Shown: positions 1 to 6,302 of the stretch, piece by piece
Numbering within the stretch: the first letter of the stretch is position 1
How the letters are laid out: each line of letters opens with the position of its first letter
DNA from: CAVVVS01 sp963751355
Lineage (GTDB): Bacteria; Bacteroidota; Ignavibacteria; Ignavibacteriales; Ignavibacteriaceae
NCBI GenBank assembly: GCA_963751355.1
Contig: CAVVVS010000068.1
Coordinates: forward strand, 1 to 12,312
Length of the DNA stretch: 12,312 nucleotides
Direction: 5' to 3'
The notes under the pieces: model-generated
Told to the model about the DNA's origin: nothing
What the model saw: the letters and a program-made list of their open reading frames with translations, nothing else
The model's database searches: none
Program-made: the position numbers and the translations under genes

Positions 1-51
1 TCAAAGTTAAAGAATCGATTAATCATTTGTTTATTAAATAGATAAAAGTAT

Positions 52-60
52 GAAGGTGGT
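52..60 (+). promoter_or_regulatory. Ribosome binding site that decides the start of the first gene
   Basis: The purine-rich stretch GAAGGTGGT lies four bases before the ATG at 65. An in-frame ATG at 50 overlaps this Shine-Dalgarno-like stretch and has no such site of its own, so translation most likely starts at 65. Confidence 0.65.
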
Positions 61-64
61 CGAA

Positions 65-307
65 ATGAAAAAGGATAAAGAATTCATAGTATTTTGTCAT
101 TTTAGTGCTATAGGGAAAAGAATAGTCAGAGCATCAAGTTTAGAAGAAGCTAAACAGATTGCTGAATCAGATGAGTCTGTTAAATTTGAAGAAATTTTCA
201 GATTAACCGAACCATGCAGGGTTGATGAAGCATTATTACTCAAATCTAATGACAAAGCAGCTGATGATCGTGAAATAGTCGAATTTAAAAACTGGGGCTC
301 TGAGTAG
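65..307 (+). CDS. Small protein of unknown function (80 aa)
   Basis: I do not recognise this family. The product is a soluble, charged protein with no signal peptide or membrane segment. It opens with a short hydrophobic stretch (FIVFCHF, residues 7-13), followed by an amphipathic helix-like segment (SSLEEAKQIAE, about 24-34) and a charged C-terminal half, which suggests a small alpha/beta fold. It has two cysteines, Cys11 and one in the middle (EPCR). The start at 65 is preferred over the in-frame ATG at 50 because a good ribosome binding site sits just before it. It is 38 bases upstream of the DUF5320-type gene on the same strand, so it may be the first gene of the redox cluster. Codon use looks like its neighbours. 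A real gene is likely; the function is open. Confidence 0.75.
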   Translation: MKKDKEFIVFCHFSAIGKRIVRASSLEEAKQIAESDESVKFEEIFRLTEPCRVDEALLLKSNDKAADDREIVEFKNWGSE

Positions 308-345
308 TCGCTAATAAAAATAATAATAAAATATAGGAGACAATT

Positions 346-597
346 ATGCCAAACTTTGATGGAACAGGTCCGCAACGACAAGGCGCAATGACCGGCAGAA
401 GAAGAGGTCGCTGCAGTGATGAGCAAAAAACACAAGTTGAAAAACCGGAAAACCAAAGTGCCGAATCTAAAGATGTATTTTACGGACTCGGACGCGGTGG
501 GATACCGCGTGGTGGCGGAGGATTCAAAAACCATTTTGGCTGCGGAAATAGCAAAGGTCAAGGCAGAGGCCGCGGAAGAGGAATTGGAAACAGATAA
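346..597 (+). CDS. DUF5320-type glycine/arginine-rich small protein
   Basis: The N-terminus MPNFDGTGPQ...AMTGRRRGRC matches the signature of the small proteins usually called DUF5320 (consensus like MPxxDGTGPxGxGPMTGRGxGxC). Members of this family are commonly encoded beside NifX/NifB-domain proteins, and here a NifX-like gene starts 15 bases downstream. The middle is polar. The C-terminal third is a Gly/Arg-rich tail with one further cysteine (FGCGN, about residue 65). The longer family members carry a C-terminal coiled coil, which is absent here. The molecular role is not established; a metal- or nucleic-acid-binding accessory is a guess. The ATG at 346 has a well-placed AGGAGA site (about 335-340). 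Family call is fairly firm, function is not. Confidence 0.8.
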   Translation: MPNFDGTGPQRQGAMTGRRRGRCSDEQKTQVEKPENQSAESKDVFYGLGRGGIPRGGGGFKNHFGCGNSKGQGRGRGRGIGNR

Positions 598-612
598 AAA
601 GAAATCAATCCG

Positions 613-1014
613 ATGTTAATTGCAATTACTTCTGAAGGATTGGCTCAAAGTTCTTTGGTTGCGGAGAAATTCGGCAAGACCCCTTTCATAATTATTTATG
701 ACACAGATATGAATACATTCGAATCTCTCCGTAATCCTTATGCAAGTTTGTTCGGCGGAGCCGAAATTCAAACTGCGCAGTTTATAATTGGGAAAAATGT
801 TGCCGCAGTAATTACAATAGATATAGGTTTGAATCCTCTTCGCTTATTTATATCTGCCGGTGTTGAAGTCTACTCTTGTTTTAAAAAGCAAGTTAAAGAA
901 GTCATGAAGGAATTTGTTGAAGGGAAATTATCAATCGTCAAAGAAGTATCAATACAATATTTCGGTATTAAAACATATGGAAGAAAAAAGAGGAATAGAA
1001 ATAAAAATATTTAA
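613..1014 (+). CDS. NifX/NifB-domain (dinitrogenase iron-molybdenum cofactor biosynthesis-like) protein
   Basis: The first about 105 residues follow the small NifX-like fold: an opening beta strand MLIAITSEG, then LVAEKFGKTPFIIIYD, a GGAEIQTAQF segment, and the strand AAVITIDIG before a last helix ending in FVEGKL. In nitrogenase systems this domain carries FeMo-cofactor or its NifB precursor. The many stand-alone members outside nitrogen fixation are presumed metal-cluster or redox accessories, without a proven reaction. No nitrogenase genes are in the window. The last about 28 residues form a basic tail (YGRKKRNRNK) beyond the usual domain end. The gene starts 15 bases after the DUF5320-type gene, without a strong ribosome binding site, so the pair may be translationally coupled. 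It resembles the protein at 3501-3818 (LV..[KR]F....PFI[IV]IYDT), so these two look like paralogues. Confidence 0.9.
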   Translation: MLIAITSEGLAQSSLVAEKFGKTPFIIIYDTDMNTFESLRNPYASLFGGAEIQTAQFIIGKNVAAVITIDIGLNPLRLFISAGVEVYSCFKKQVKEVMKEFVEGKLSIVKEVSIQYFGIKTYGRKKRNRNKNI

Positions 1015-1089
1015 TGAATTGTGTTTTGAATAGCCATAATTACAAAAGTTACTTTCATTATCCATAAGTAATTAAAAAAGGAGTTTAAA

Positions 1090-1560
1090 ATGAAAACAGA
1101 AGAATCAAGCAATCCCCGCGATGAAATTTCCGAATTGATACAGGAGGTATTAGCGGATCAATTTGTACTTTACGTAAAAGCAAGAAATTATCATTGGAAC
1201 GTAACCGGACCTCAATTTTACGGTTTACACGGAGTGTTCGAAAACATTTATGATGAACTCGCCGACGATATTGACAAAGTAGCCGAAAGGATAAGGTCGC
1301 TTGGCATGAAAACTCCCGGCACTATGAAAGAATTTTGGGAACTTTCTTCATTGGAAGAGAAACCCGGCAATTATCCTGAATCTTTGACAATGGTTCAAGA
1401 AATCACAAATGATTTTGAAACAATTATTGAAAAATTAAAATTCTCAGCTAATAAAATGCAAAGTTCTTTAGACGATGAAGTTTCAGCCGGAATGTTTTAT
1501 GGATTAATGGAAAAATATCAGAAGACAGTATGGATGTTGAAATCGTTTCTGGAAAAGTAA
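1090..1560 (+). CDS. dps: Dps-family ferritin-like DNA-protection / iron-storage protein
   Basis: A Dps (mini-ferritin) of 156 residues, the usual family length. The inter-subunit ferroxidase ligands are all present with family spacing: His35 in NYHWN, His47 in LHGVF, Asp62 and Glu66 in DDIDKVAERI. These match the His31/His43/Asp58/Glu62 set of Listeria Dps with a constant offset of four. The expected activity is oxidation of Fe(II), preferably with hydrogen peroxide, and storage of the iron inside a 12-subunit shell in the cytoplasm, which prevents Fenton chemistry. The N-terminal tail is short and not lysine-rich, so DNA binding is not predicted by the sequence. A strong AAAAAGGAG site (about 1076-1083) precedes the ATG. 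It is followed by two peroxiredoxin genes, a sensible oxidative-stress grouping. No clear PerR or Fur box was found upstream. Confidence 0.96.
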   Translation: MKTEESSNPRDEISELIQEVLADQFVLYVKARNYHWNVTGPQFYGLHGVFENIYDELADDIDKVAERIRSLGMKTPGTMKEFWELSSLEEKPGNYPESLTMVQEITNDFETIIEKLKFSANKMQSSLDDEVSAGMFYGLMEKYQKTVWMLKSFLEK

Positions 1561-1625
1561 GCGTTGCTTAGTATATGTGAGTAAATAAATTAATTATATT
1601 TAAAACATAATCGTTGGAGTAACAC

Positions 1626-2282
1626 ATGGAAACAAGTGAATTTAAAACCGGAATCCCGTTAATCGGAGATAAGATGCCAAGCATAGAAGTGCAAACAACT
1701 CACGGAATAAAAAAAATACCGGAAGATTACCAAGGTAAGTGGATTGTCCTATTCAGCCATCCGGGTGATTTTACTCCGGTATGCACAACAGAATTTTATG
1801 CTTTTGCCAAGAGGGATGAACAATTCAAAAAATTAAATACTGAGTTAATCGGACTATCAATCGATCAAGTTTTTTCTCACATTAAATGGGTTGAGTGGAT
1901 AAATGATAAATTAGAGATGCAAATTCCTTTCCCGATAATTGCCGATGATATGGGGCGCGTTGCAACAAAACTTGGAATGATTCATCCCGGTAAAGGCACA
2001 AATACAGTACGCGCAGTTTTTATAATGGATCCTCATGGATTTATTCGCTTGATGATTTATTATCCACAGGAAATAGGCAGACAGGTTGACGAAATATTAA
2101 GAGCACTTAAGGCTTTACAGATTTCCGACAAAAATAAAGTTGCAATGCCCGAAAATTGGCCTAACAACGAATTGATAAAAGATAAAGTTATTTTGCCTCC
2201 TCCAAAAGATGTTTTTGAAGCCGGAAAAAGGATGAACCCTAAAGAAGGGTATGACTGGTGGTTTACTTATAAAAAACTTTAA
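1626..2282 (+). CDS. 1-Cys peroxiredoxin, Prx6-type (AhpC/TSA family)
   Basis: A thiol peroxidase that reduces hydrogen peroxide and organic hydroperoxides in the cytoplasm. The active-site signature HPGDFTPVCTTEF places the peroxidatic cysteine at Cys53, with Pro46 and Thr50 in front and the supporting arginine at Arg129. The 76-residue Cys-Arg spacing is that of the Prx6-like archaeal/bacterial enzymes. Cys53 is the only cysteine in 218 residues, so this is a true 1-Cys enzyme that needs an outside thiol reductant. The long C-terminal extension (about residues 165-218, with PPPKDVFEAG and YDWWFTYKKL) is the dimerisation domain typical of Prx6 types. A GGAG site (1616-1619) precedes the ATG by six bases. 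It lies downstream of Dps and has a diverged tandem copy immediately after it. Confidence 0.96.
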   Translation: METSEFKTGIPLIGDKMPSIEVQTTHGIKKIPEDYQGKWIVLFSHPGDFTPVCTTEFYAFAKRDEQFKKLNTELIGLSIDQVFSHIKWVEWINDKLEMQIPFPIIADDMGRVATKLGMIHPGKGTNTVRAVFIMDPHGFIRLMIYYPQEIGRQVDEILRALKALQISDKNKVAMPENWPNNELIKDKVILPPPKDVFEAGKRMNPKEGYDWWFTYKKL

Positions 2283-2337
2283 TAATAGAATTTGACTTAA
2301 AAGGCATCAAGCTTTTGAGTAAAGTTCATAAAATCAT

Positions 2338-2384
2338 CATAATGAGTTAATATGAATCAGTGTTTAGTATATGTTGATAAATAA
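2338..2384 (+). pseudogene. Fossil start of a NifX-like gene (MNQ...) at the duplication junction
   Basis: The sequence GAGTTAATATGAATCAG at 2344-2360 is identical, 17 of 17 bases, to the leader and first three codons of the intact NifX-like gene at 3103-3119, and similarity extends upstream (TAAAAT.AT..T.ATG). The reading frame from the ATG at 2352 gives MNQCLVYVDK and then stops, against MNQRLAVAIEE in the intact gene. After the first few codons the sequence changes to a copy of the DNA found upstream of the first peroxiredoxin. This is what the junction of a tandem duplication leaves behind. It is not expected to make a functional protein. Confidence 0.7.
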
Positions 2385-2399
2385 TGTTAGCAAACAGCA

Positions 2400-2406
2400 T
2401 GAGGAA
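2400..2406 (+). promoter_or_regulatory. Ribosome binding site that decides the start of the second peroxiredoxin
   Basis: TGAGGAA stands just before the ATG at 2410. An in-frame ATG at 2371 has no such site and lies inside duplicated upstream DNA. The protein from 2410 (METIGFETR) also lines up from its first residue with the first peroxiredoxin (METSEFKTG). Confidence 0.7.
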
Positions 2407-2409
2407 CAA

Positions 2410-2961
2410 ATGGAAACGATTGGATTTGAAACAAGATCGTTATTTATTGGTAAAGAAATGCAAAGTATAGAAGTTCAAACGACACATGGCATAAAAAAAA
2501 TACCAGCGGATTACCAGCGGAAGTGGATTATACTTATATGTCATCCGGGAGATTTTACTCTTACTTGTCTAGAATATTTTTATGCATTTGCAATAAGGGT
2601 TGAAGAATTTAAAAAACTAAATACAGAACTAATCGGCATCTCAATTGATGAGAATGTCTGTAACATAAAATGCACTCAGTGGTTAAAACAAAAATTGAAG
2701 ATGAATATACCCTTCCCGATAATTACCGATTGTTTAGGATATATTGAAACAATTCGAGGTTTGATCCATCCAGCTAATAAAGTGCGTGTAGTTTCAATAA
2801 TAGACATGGAAGGATTAATGCGTCTAATGATTTATTATCCAAAGACTATAGATATGAAAGTGGACGATATATTAGGAACTATTAATACTTTACAAATTTC
2901 TGACTGCAACAAGGCTGCATTGATAAAAAGTCAGCCTAATATTGAGTCAATAATACAATAA
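2410..2961 (+). CDS. Diverged, truncated tandem copy of the peroxiredoxin
   Basis: From residue 1 this protein is colinear with the preceding peroxiredoxin (for example VQTTHGIKKIP, EFKKLNTELIG, LMRLMIYYP). It keeps Pro46, Thr50, Cys53 and the supporting arginine (Arg126, after a three-residue deletion). Other conserved positions are lost: the active-site tail PVCTTEF became LTCLEYF, and SHIKW at 84-88 became CNIKC. It has six cysteines (44, 53, 84, 88, 108 and one in SDCNK) where the parent has one. It is 183 residues long, because the C-terminal dimerisation arm is missing after about residue 165. It may be a specialised thiol protein, a 1-Cys turned multi-Cys peroxidase, or a gene on its way to decay. 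The frame is still open and has a good ribosome binding site, so expression is plausible. Confidence 0.8.
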   Translation: METIGFETRSLFIGKEMQSIEVQTTHGIKKIPADYQRKWIILICHPGDFTLTCLEYFYAFAIRVEEFKKLNTELIGISIDENVCNIKCTQWLKQKLKMNIPFPIITDCLGYIETIRGLIHPANKVRVVSIIDMEGLMRLMIYYPKTIDMKVDDILGTINTLQISDCNKAALIKSQPNIESIIQ

Positions 2962-3110
2962 TTAAACTCTTTCCAAAATAATTTATTGGAGTTGAAAAAT
3001 GGATTATGTCCAATAAGACAATAACGGGTTTGTACTTAAAAATTATTTAATAAGAAAAGCTAAAATGGGTAACTTTTAATTTAACCTAAAATAATATTGA
3101 TGGAGTTAAT

Positions 3111-3485
3111 ATGAATCAGCGTTTAGCAGTAGCAATTGAAGAAACCGGCACAAAAGAGATTGTTGCCGAACATTTTGGAAGATGCTCTAAATTCAATGTA
3201 TGTGAATTAGACGAAGGAAAAAATATAATCAAGAATGAAACTTACTTTAATCCTTTGGCAGGCGAACACGGAGGCTCCTGCCAGCTACCCGGATATGTCA
3301 AACAATTTAACGTTAGCACTATTATAGCTGGAGGCATGGGGCAAAAAGCCGTATCTAATTTTCTTGGATATGGTATCAGCGTTATTACTGCGCCCGGTCT
3401 TCTTTACGAAGATGCATTAAACCTCTTTATACAAGGTAAATTAAGTGGATATGAAATTTGTGCACATGGAAATCACCATAATTAA
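3111..3485 (+). CDS. NifX/NifB-domain small metal-cluster-type protein (MTH1175-like)
   Basis: A 124-residue member of the same small domain family as the genes at 613 and 3501, but of a different subtype. It opens with RLAVAIEE, has AEHFGRCSKF early, and carries the segment GEHGGSCQLPGYV followed by STIIAGGMGQKA, typical of the MTH1175-like members. Likely metal-binding side chains are Cys25, Cys31, His53, Cys57 and a C-terminal cluster CAHGNHH (Cys117, His119, His122, His123). The family is thought to handle iron-sulfur or other metal clusters; no reaction is known. A GGAG ribosome site (about 3102-3105) precedes the ATG. The next NifX-like gene starts 15 bases after its stop, so they are probably co-transcribed. 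A fossil copy of its start lies at 2344-2384. Confidence 0.92.
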   Translation: MNQRLAVAIEETGTKEIVAEHFGRCSKFNVCELDEGKNIIKNETYFNPLAGEHGGSCQLPGYVKQFNVSTIIAGGMGQKAVSNFLGYGISVITAPGLLYEDALNLFIQGKLSGYEICAHGNHHN

Positions 3486-3500
3486 TAATGGAGAATCTAA

Positions 3501-3818
3501 ATGAAAATTGCAGTTATGTCGATGGGTAATTCTAAAGAGTCACTTGTAAGTGATAGGTTTGCTCGTTCCCCTTTTATAGTAATTTATGATACATCAACTA
3601 ATGATTATGTAATATTAGAAAATACCGGCTCTAAAAGTATAAATGGTGCCGGTCCTAGGACCGCCGAGCTAATTATTAAAAACAATATAGATGTGCTTTT
3701 AACAATAGAAATCGGCGTAAAAGCATATTCGGTTGTGGCAAAAGAACATATTAAAATCGAACTAATACCTTCGGGCAGTACAGTTGGTTCTGCAATAAGA
3801 AAGTTTCTAAATAAATAA
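3501..3818 (+). CDS. NifX/NifB-domain small protein
   Basis: A 105-residue single-domain protein of the NifX-like family: MKIAVMSMG at the start, LVSDRFARSPFIVIYDT, then GAGPRTAELIIKNNIDVLLTIEIG, ending with a helix at the normal domain boundary. It contains no cysteine at all, so any metal or cluster binding would differ from that of the cysteine- and histidine-rich neighbour at 3111. It resembles the product at 613 most closely. A GGAGA site is placed before the ATG. It sits 15 bases after the previous NifX-like gene and 16 bases before the arginine decarboxylase. The function is unproven. Confidence 0.9.
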   Translation: MKIAVMSMGNSKESLVSDRFARSPFIVIYDTSTNDYVILENTGSKSINGAGPRTAELIIKNNIDVLLTIEIGVKAYSVVAKEHIKIELIPSGSTVGSAIRKFLNK

Positions 3819-3834
3819 ATCGGGAAATAATAGA

Positions 3835-4380
3835 TTGTATGTCCCATCAAAAATATTTTTTACGAAAGGCGTGGGCAGGCATAAAGATTATCTCAGTTCT
3901 TTTGAATTAGCTTTACGAAATGCTGGGATAGAAATATGTAATCTTGTAACTGTAAGCAGTATATTTCCCTCGGGATGTAAAAAGATATCACGTGAAGACG
4001 GGTTAAAGGAAATACAACCGGGTCAAATTACATTTGCTGTGATGGCGAGGAATTCAACTAACGAGCCAAACCGTTTAATTGCATCGTCTATTGGAGTTGC
4101 TATCCCTGCAGAAGACAGCCAATACGGATATCTTTCGGAATATCATCCATATGGTGTAAAAGAAAAAATTGCGGGTGAATATGCTGAAGATTTAGCGGCC
4201 CAAATGCTTGCTACAACTCTTGGAGTTGAATTTGATACAGAATCGGATTGGAATGATAGAGAGCAAGTTTTTAAGATGTCCGAAAAAATTGTCAAAACAT
4301 TTAATATAACACAATCTGCAGAAGGAGATAAAAACGGCTTATGGACAACTGTTATTGCCGTGGCAATACTTCTTCCTTAA
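3835..4380 (+). CDS. pdaD: Pyruvoyl-dependent arginine decarboxylase
   Basis: Converts arginine to agmatine and carbon dioxide, the first step of polyamine synthesis by the agmatine route, using a pyruvoyl group made from its own backbone. The proenzyme cleavage motif VTVSSIFP is present; cleavage is expected between Ser41 and Ser42, with Ser42 becoming the pyruvoyl cofactor. Other family hallmarks are FFTKGVG at the N-terminus, VMARNSTNEPNRL, the GYLSEYH block and EDLAAQMLATTLG. At 181 residues it is of normal length for archaeal and bacterial members. The start is a TTG (residues then read YVPSKIFF): the frame has an in-frame stop at 3808-3810 and no ATG or GTG before the conserved N-terminus. 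A weak GGGAAA stretch (3822-3827) lies upstream. The gene follows the NifX-like gene by 16 bases and precedes the thioesterase by 13. Confidence 0.95.
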   Translation: MYVPSKIFFTKGVGRHKDYLSSFELALRNAGIEICNLVTVSSIFPSGCKKISREDGLKEIQPGQITFAVMARNSTNEPNRLIASSIGVAIPAEDSQYGYLSEYHPYGVKEKIAGEYAEDLAAQMLATTLGVEFDTESDWNDREQVFKMSEKIVKTFNITQSAEGDKNGLWTTVIAVAILLP

Positions 4381-4393
4381 AATAGGTAAATAA

Positions 4394-4810
4394 ATGAATT
4401 ATGATAATGCAAAATATAAAGCGTCAATTAATTTTGAAATAAAAACTTATGAAATAGACATTGCAGGGCATGTTAATAACCTTGTATATGTTAAATGGCT
4501 CGAAGATCTGAGATTCAGGCTATTTGAAAGAATACTTCCAATAGGCAGTCTGCTCCATTTGAATTTATATCCAATAGTTATCTCCACAAATATTGTATAT
4601 AAAAAGCAGTTAAAACTTTATGACAAGCTACAAGGATTTTCTTGGGCCGAAAATATTCAGCATAATATTTTGGCTTTAAAATTTAACTTTAAAAAACTCG
4701 ATAATATTTGCGCTTTTGCTGAACAGAGGTGTGTATTAATGAATTTAGAAAAAGGAAAAATGGATAAAGAAAAATTAGCCGCTAAATTAATAGGTGGAGT
4801 TATTCTGTAG
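4394..4810 (+). CDS. Hot-dog-fold acyl-CoA thioesterase (4HBT family)
   Basis: A 138-residue protein with the 4-hydroxybenzoyl-CoA thioesterase signature near the N-terminus: YEIDIAGHVNNLVYVKWLEDLR, split here as YEIDIAGHVNN (residues 19-29) and VYVKWLED (31-38). Asp22 is at the position of the catalytic aspartate, and GHVNN with the following helix is the classic 4HBT core. Such enzymes hydrolyse acyl-CoA or acyl-ACP thioesters in the cytoplasm; the substrate cannot be told from sequence. The rest forms the expected strands of one hot-dog domain, and the length is normal. It starts 13 bases after the arginine decarboxylase with a weak AGG site, so it is probably in the same transcript. The functional link to polyamines is unclear. 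Confidence 0.88.
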   Translation: MNYDNAKYKASINFEIKTYEIDIAGHVNNLVYVKWLEDLRFRLFERILPIGSLLHLNLYPIVISTNIVYKKQLKLYDKLQGFSWAENIQHNILALKFNFKKLDNICAFAEQRCVLMNLEKGKMDKEKLAAKLIGGVIL

Positions 4811-4890
4811 CCGGGATAAATGAGCCTGTATTTTATCTTGCTTATTTATATGGCAGTTATTCTTTTTAATTTATAAGAATTAACATCTTT

Positions 4891-4898
4891 AGGGGGGG
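4891..4898 (+). promoter_or_regulatory. Ribosome binding site containing a run of seven G
   Basis: The Shine-Dalgarno region of the radical SAM gene is A followed by seven G, ending two bases before the ATG at 4901. It is an unusual homopolymer for a ribosome binding site and could slip during replication, which would alter its spacing to the start codon. Confidence 0.7.
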
Positions 4899-4900
4899 AA

Positions 4901-6199
4901 ATGCAAAAATATTATATCGATTCTAAAACACTATATAAACTTCCATGGACAATGCCGGACAACGGAATTACATGGCTTGAGCCGACTGCGCAATGCAACT
5001 TAAATTGTTACGGCTGCTACAGAAAAAATATTAAGAACTCCCACAAGACGCTTGATGAAGTAAAACACGAGCTGGATTTTTTTCAATCAGTTAGAAAATC
5101 AGATTGCATTTCAATCGCGGGGGGTGAACCGCTTTTATATCCGGACATTGTAGAACTTGTTGCAGATATAAAATCGAGAGGCATTAAACCTATTATAAAC
5201 ACCAATGGAATTGCCTTAACAAACGAACTGCTTGATGAATTAAAAAAAGCAGGCGTATTCGGATTTACATTTCATATAGACAGCAAACAAGGCAGAGGCA
5301 GAGATCCGAAGTGGCTCGGCAAAAACGAAGTGGAACTAAACAAACTGCGTCTTTATTATGCAGAAATGCTCGCTGCTAAAGGAGGAATTGCCTGTTCCTT
5401 TAATTCAACAGTTTATCACGATACTATTCAATACATCCCTGATTTAGTTGAATGGGCACACAAACATATCGATATAGTTCATACAATGGTTTTCATTTTG
5501 TTTAGATACATTACTCCTGACACACCATTTGATTTTTATGCGGGCGATAAAAAAATAATCTGGAATGACATTCATTATCACTCCGACAAAAAAGAAGTTA
5601 CGGATTTAATGGCAACAGATGCCGTAAAAGTGATTAAAGAAATATTTCCAGATTTTGCACCTGCCGCTTTTTTAAACGGCACAGCTAAACCAGATCATTT
5701 TAAGTGGCTGTTAACAGAAAGAGTAGGCAACAAAAACAATATTTTCGGTTATGCAGGTAATAAATTTCTTGAACTTGTTATGACAACATATCATTACTTT
5801 AATGACAAATATCTTTCCTATGCTTCCCCCAAAATTTTAAGTACGGGAAGATTGACATTGTTAAGCACCTGGCTTCTTGACAAAGGGATTAAAAAAGCGT
5901 TTAAGAATTATTTAAAATATTTAGCTGTTAATCCTTTTAGAATATTTAAGAAAGTATATATGCAAGCAATTATGATTATTCAGCCGGTAGATTTAATGCC
6001 TAACGGCGATCAAAGTATGTGCGACGGCTGTCCAGATATAACATACTGGAAAGATGCCGATGGTGTCGAAAAACTTGTTTGGTCCTGTAGGCTTGAAGAA
6101 CCGATGCAGTACGGCGACTTTTTAAGAATGGTCCCCAAGAAAGAAGCAACTATCCCCGGAAATGGAAGTGATGTAGTGATTTCAAAGGAGAAAAAATAA
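4901..6199 (+). CDS. Radical SAM protein of unknown substrate, with extra C-terminal cysteines
   Basis: The 432-residue product has the radical SAM cluster motif CNLNCYGC (Cys32, Cys36, Cys39), which binds a 4Fe-4S cluster and S-adenosylmethionine, and the SAM-contact motif GGEP (residues 74-77). The N-terminal two thirds read as the partial TIM barrel (INTNG, GFTFHIDS). The C-terminal part holds a second cysteine group, CDGC (Cys374, Cys377) and WSCRLEE (Cys396), which may ligate an auxiliary iron-sulfur cluster, as in SPASM-like proteins, although the full SPASM pattern is not seen. No signal peptide or clear membrane span. I do not recognise the specific subfamily, and the substrate could be a peptide, lipid or small molecule. 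It follows a 90-base gap after the thioesterase and lies upstream of two further SAM-using enzymes. Confidence 0.92.
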   Translation: MQKYYIDSKTLYKLPWTMPDNGITWLEPTAQCNLNCYGCYRKNIKNSHKTLDEVKHELDFFQSVRKSDCISIAGGEPLLYPDIVELVADIKSRGIKPIINTNGIALTNELLDELKKAGVFGFTFHIDSKQGRGRDPKWLGKNEVELNKLRLYYAEMLAAKGGIACSFNSTVYHDTIQYIPDLVEWAHKHIDIVHTMVFILFRYITPDTPFDFYAGDKKIIWNDIHYHSDKKEVTDLMATDAVKVIKEIFPDFAPAAFLNGTAKPDHFKWLLTERVGNKNNIFGYAGNKFLELVMTTYHYFNDKYLSYASPKILSTGRLTLLSTWLLDKGIKKAFKNYLKYLAVNPFRIFKKVYMQAIMIIQPVDLMPNGDQSMCDGCPDITYWKDADGVEKLVWSCRLEEPMQYGDFLRMVPKKEATIPGNGSDVVISKEKK

Positions 6200-6302
6200 T
6201 TTTTCTAATAAGTATTGATTATTCAACTGCACAATCAACTGGTGCATGGTTCAAATTATTTTTCAGCCTATAAAAATAGTTAATAAAGTAGGGAAAAAGG
6301 AA

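Larger units (their letters stand above)
1561..3127 (+). repeat. Ancient tandem duplication (peroxiredoxin gene plus flanks)
   Basis: Two diverged units lie head to tail. Unit 1 runs from about 1561 to 2368 and unit 2 from about 2357 to 3127. Each contains a peroxiredoxin upstream region with a shared TTAGTATATGT core (1568-1578 and 2364-2374), the peroxiredoxin reading frame, and the leader plus first codons of a NifX-like gene (GAGTTAATATGAATCAG at 2344-2360 and 3103-3119). Only the second leader still drives a full NifX gene. The limits are approximate because the copies have diverged and carry small indels. Confidence 0.75.

Noticed and set aside
97..561. Long minus-strand frame opposite the first two genes
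   Set aside because: It covers two well-supported plus-strand genes and has no ribosome site or protein family features; it is a shadow frame.
416..619. Alternative plus-strand frame overlapping the DUF5320-type gene, with an acidic, alanine-rich helix-like end that recalls the coiled coil of longer DUF5320 proteins
   Set aside because: It is the automatic out-of-frame reading of the Gly/Arg codon run. The frame starting at 346 has the ribosome site and the family N-terminus.
1037..1074. Inverted repeat TAATTAC/GTAATTA upstream of Dps as a PerR or Fur operator
   Set aside because: The arms are 24 bases apart, AT-only in character, and do not match the 7-1-7 PerR/Fur pattern; chance is likely in this composition.
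2371..2409. N-terminal extension of 13 residues for the second peroxiredoxin from the ATG at 2371
   Set aside because: No ribosome site; it lies in duplicated upstream DNA, and the first copy starts at the residue equal to the ATG at 2410.
6246..6302. Longer start for the TrmO-type gene
   Set aside because: The extra 19 residues are unlike the family and lack a ribosome site; the ATG at 6303 has both a suitable site and the expected N-terminus.
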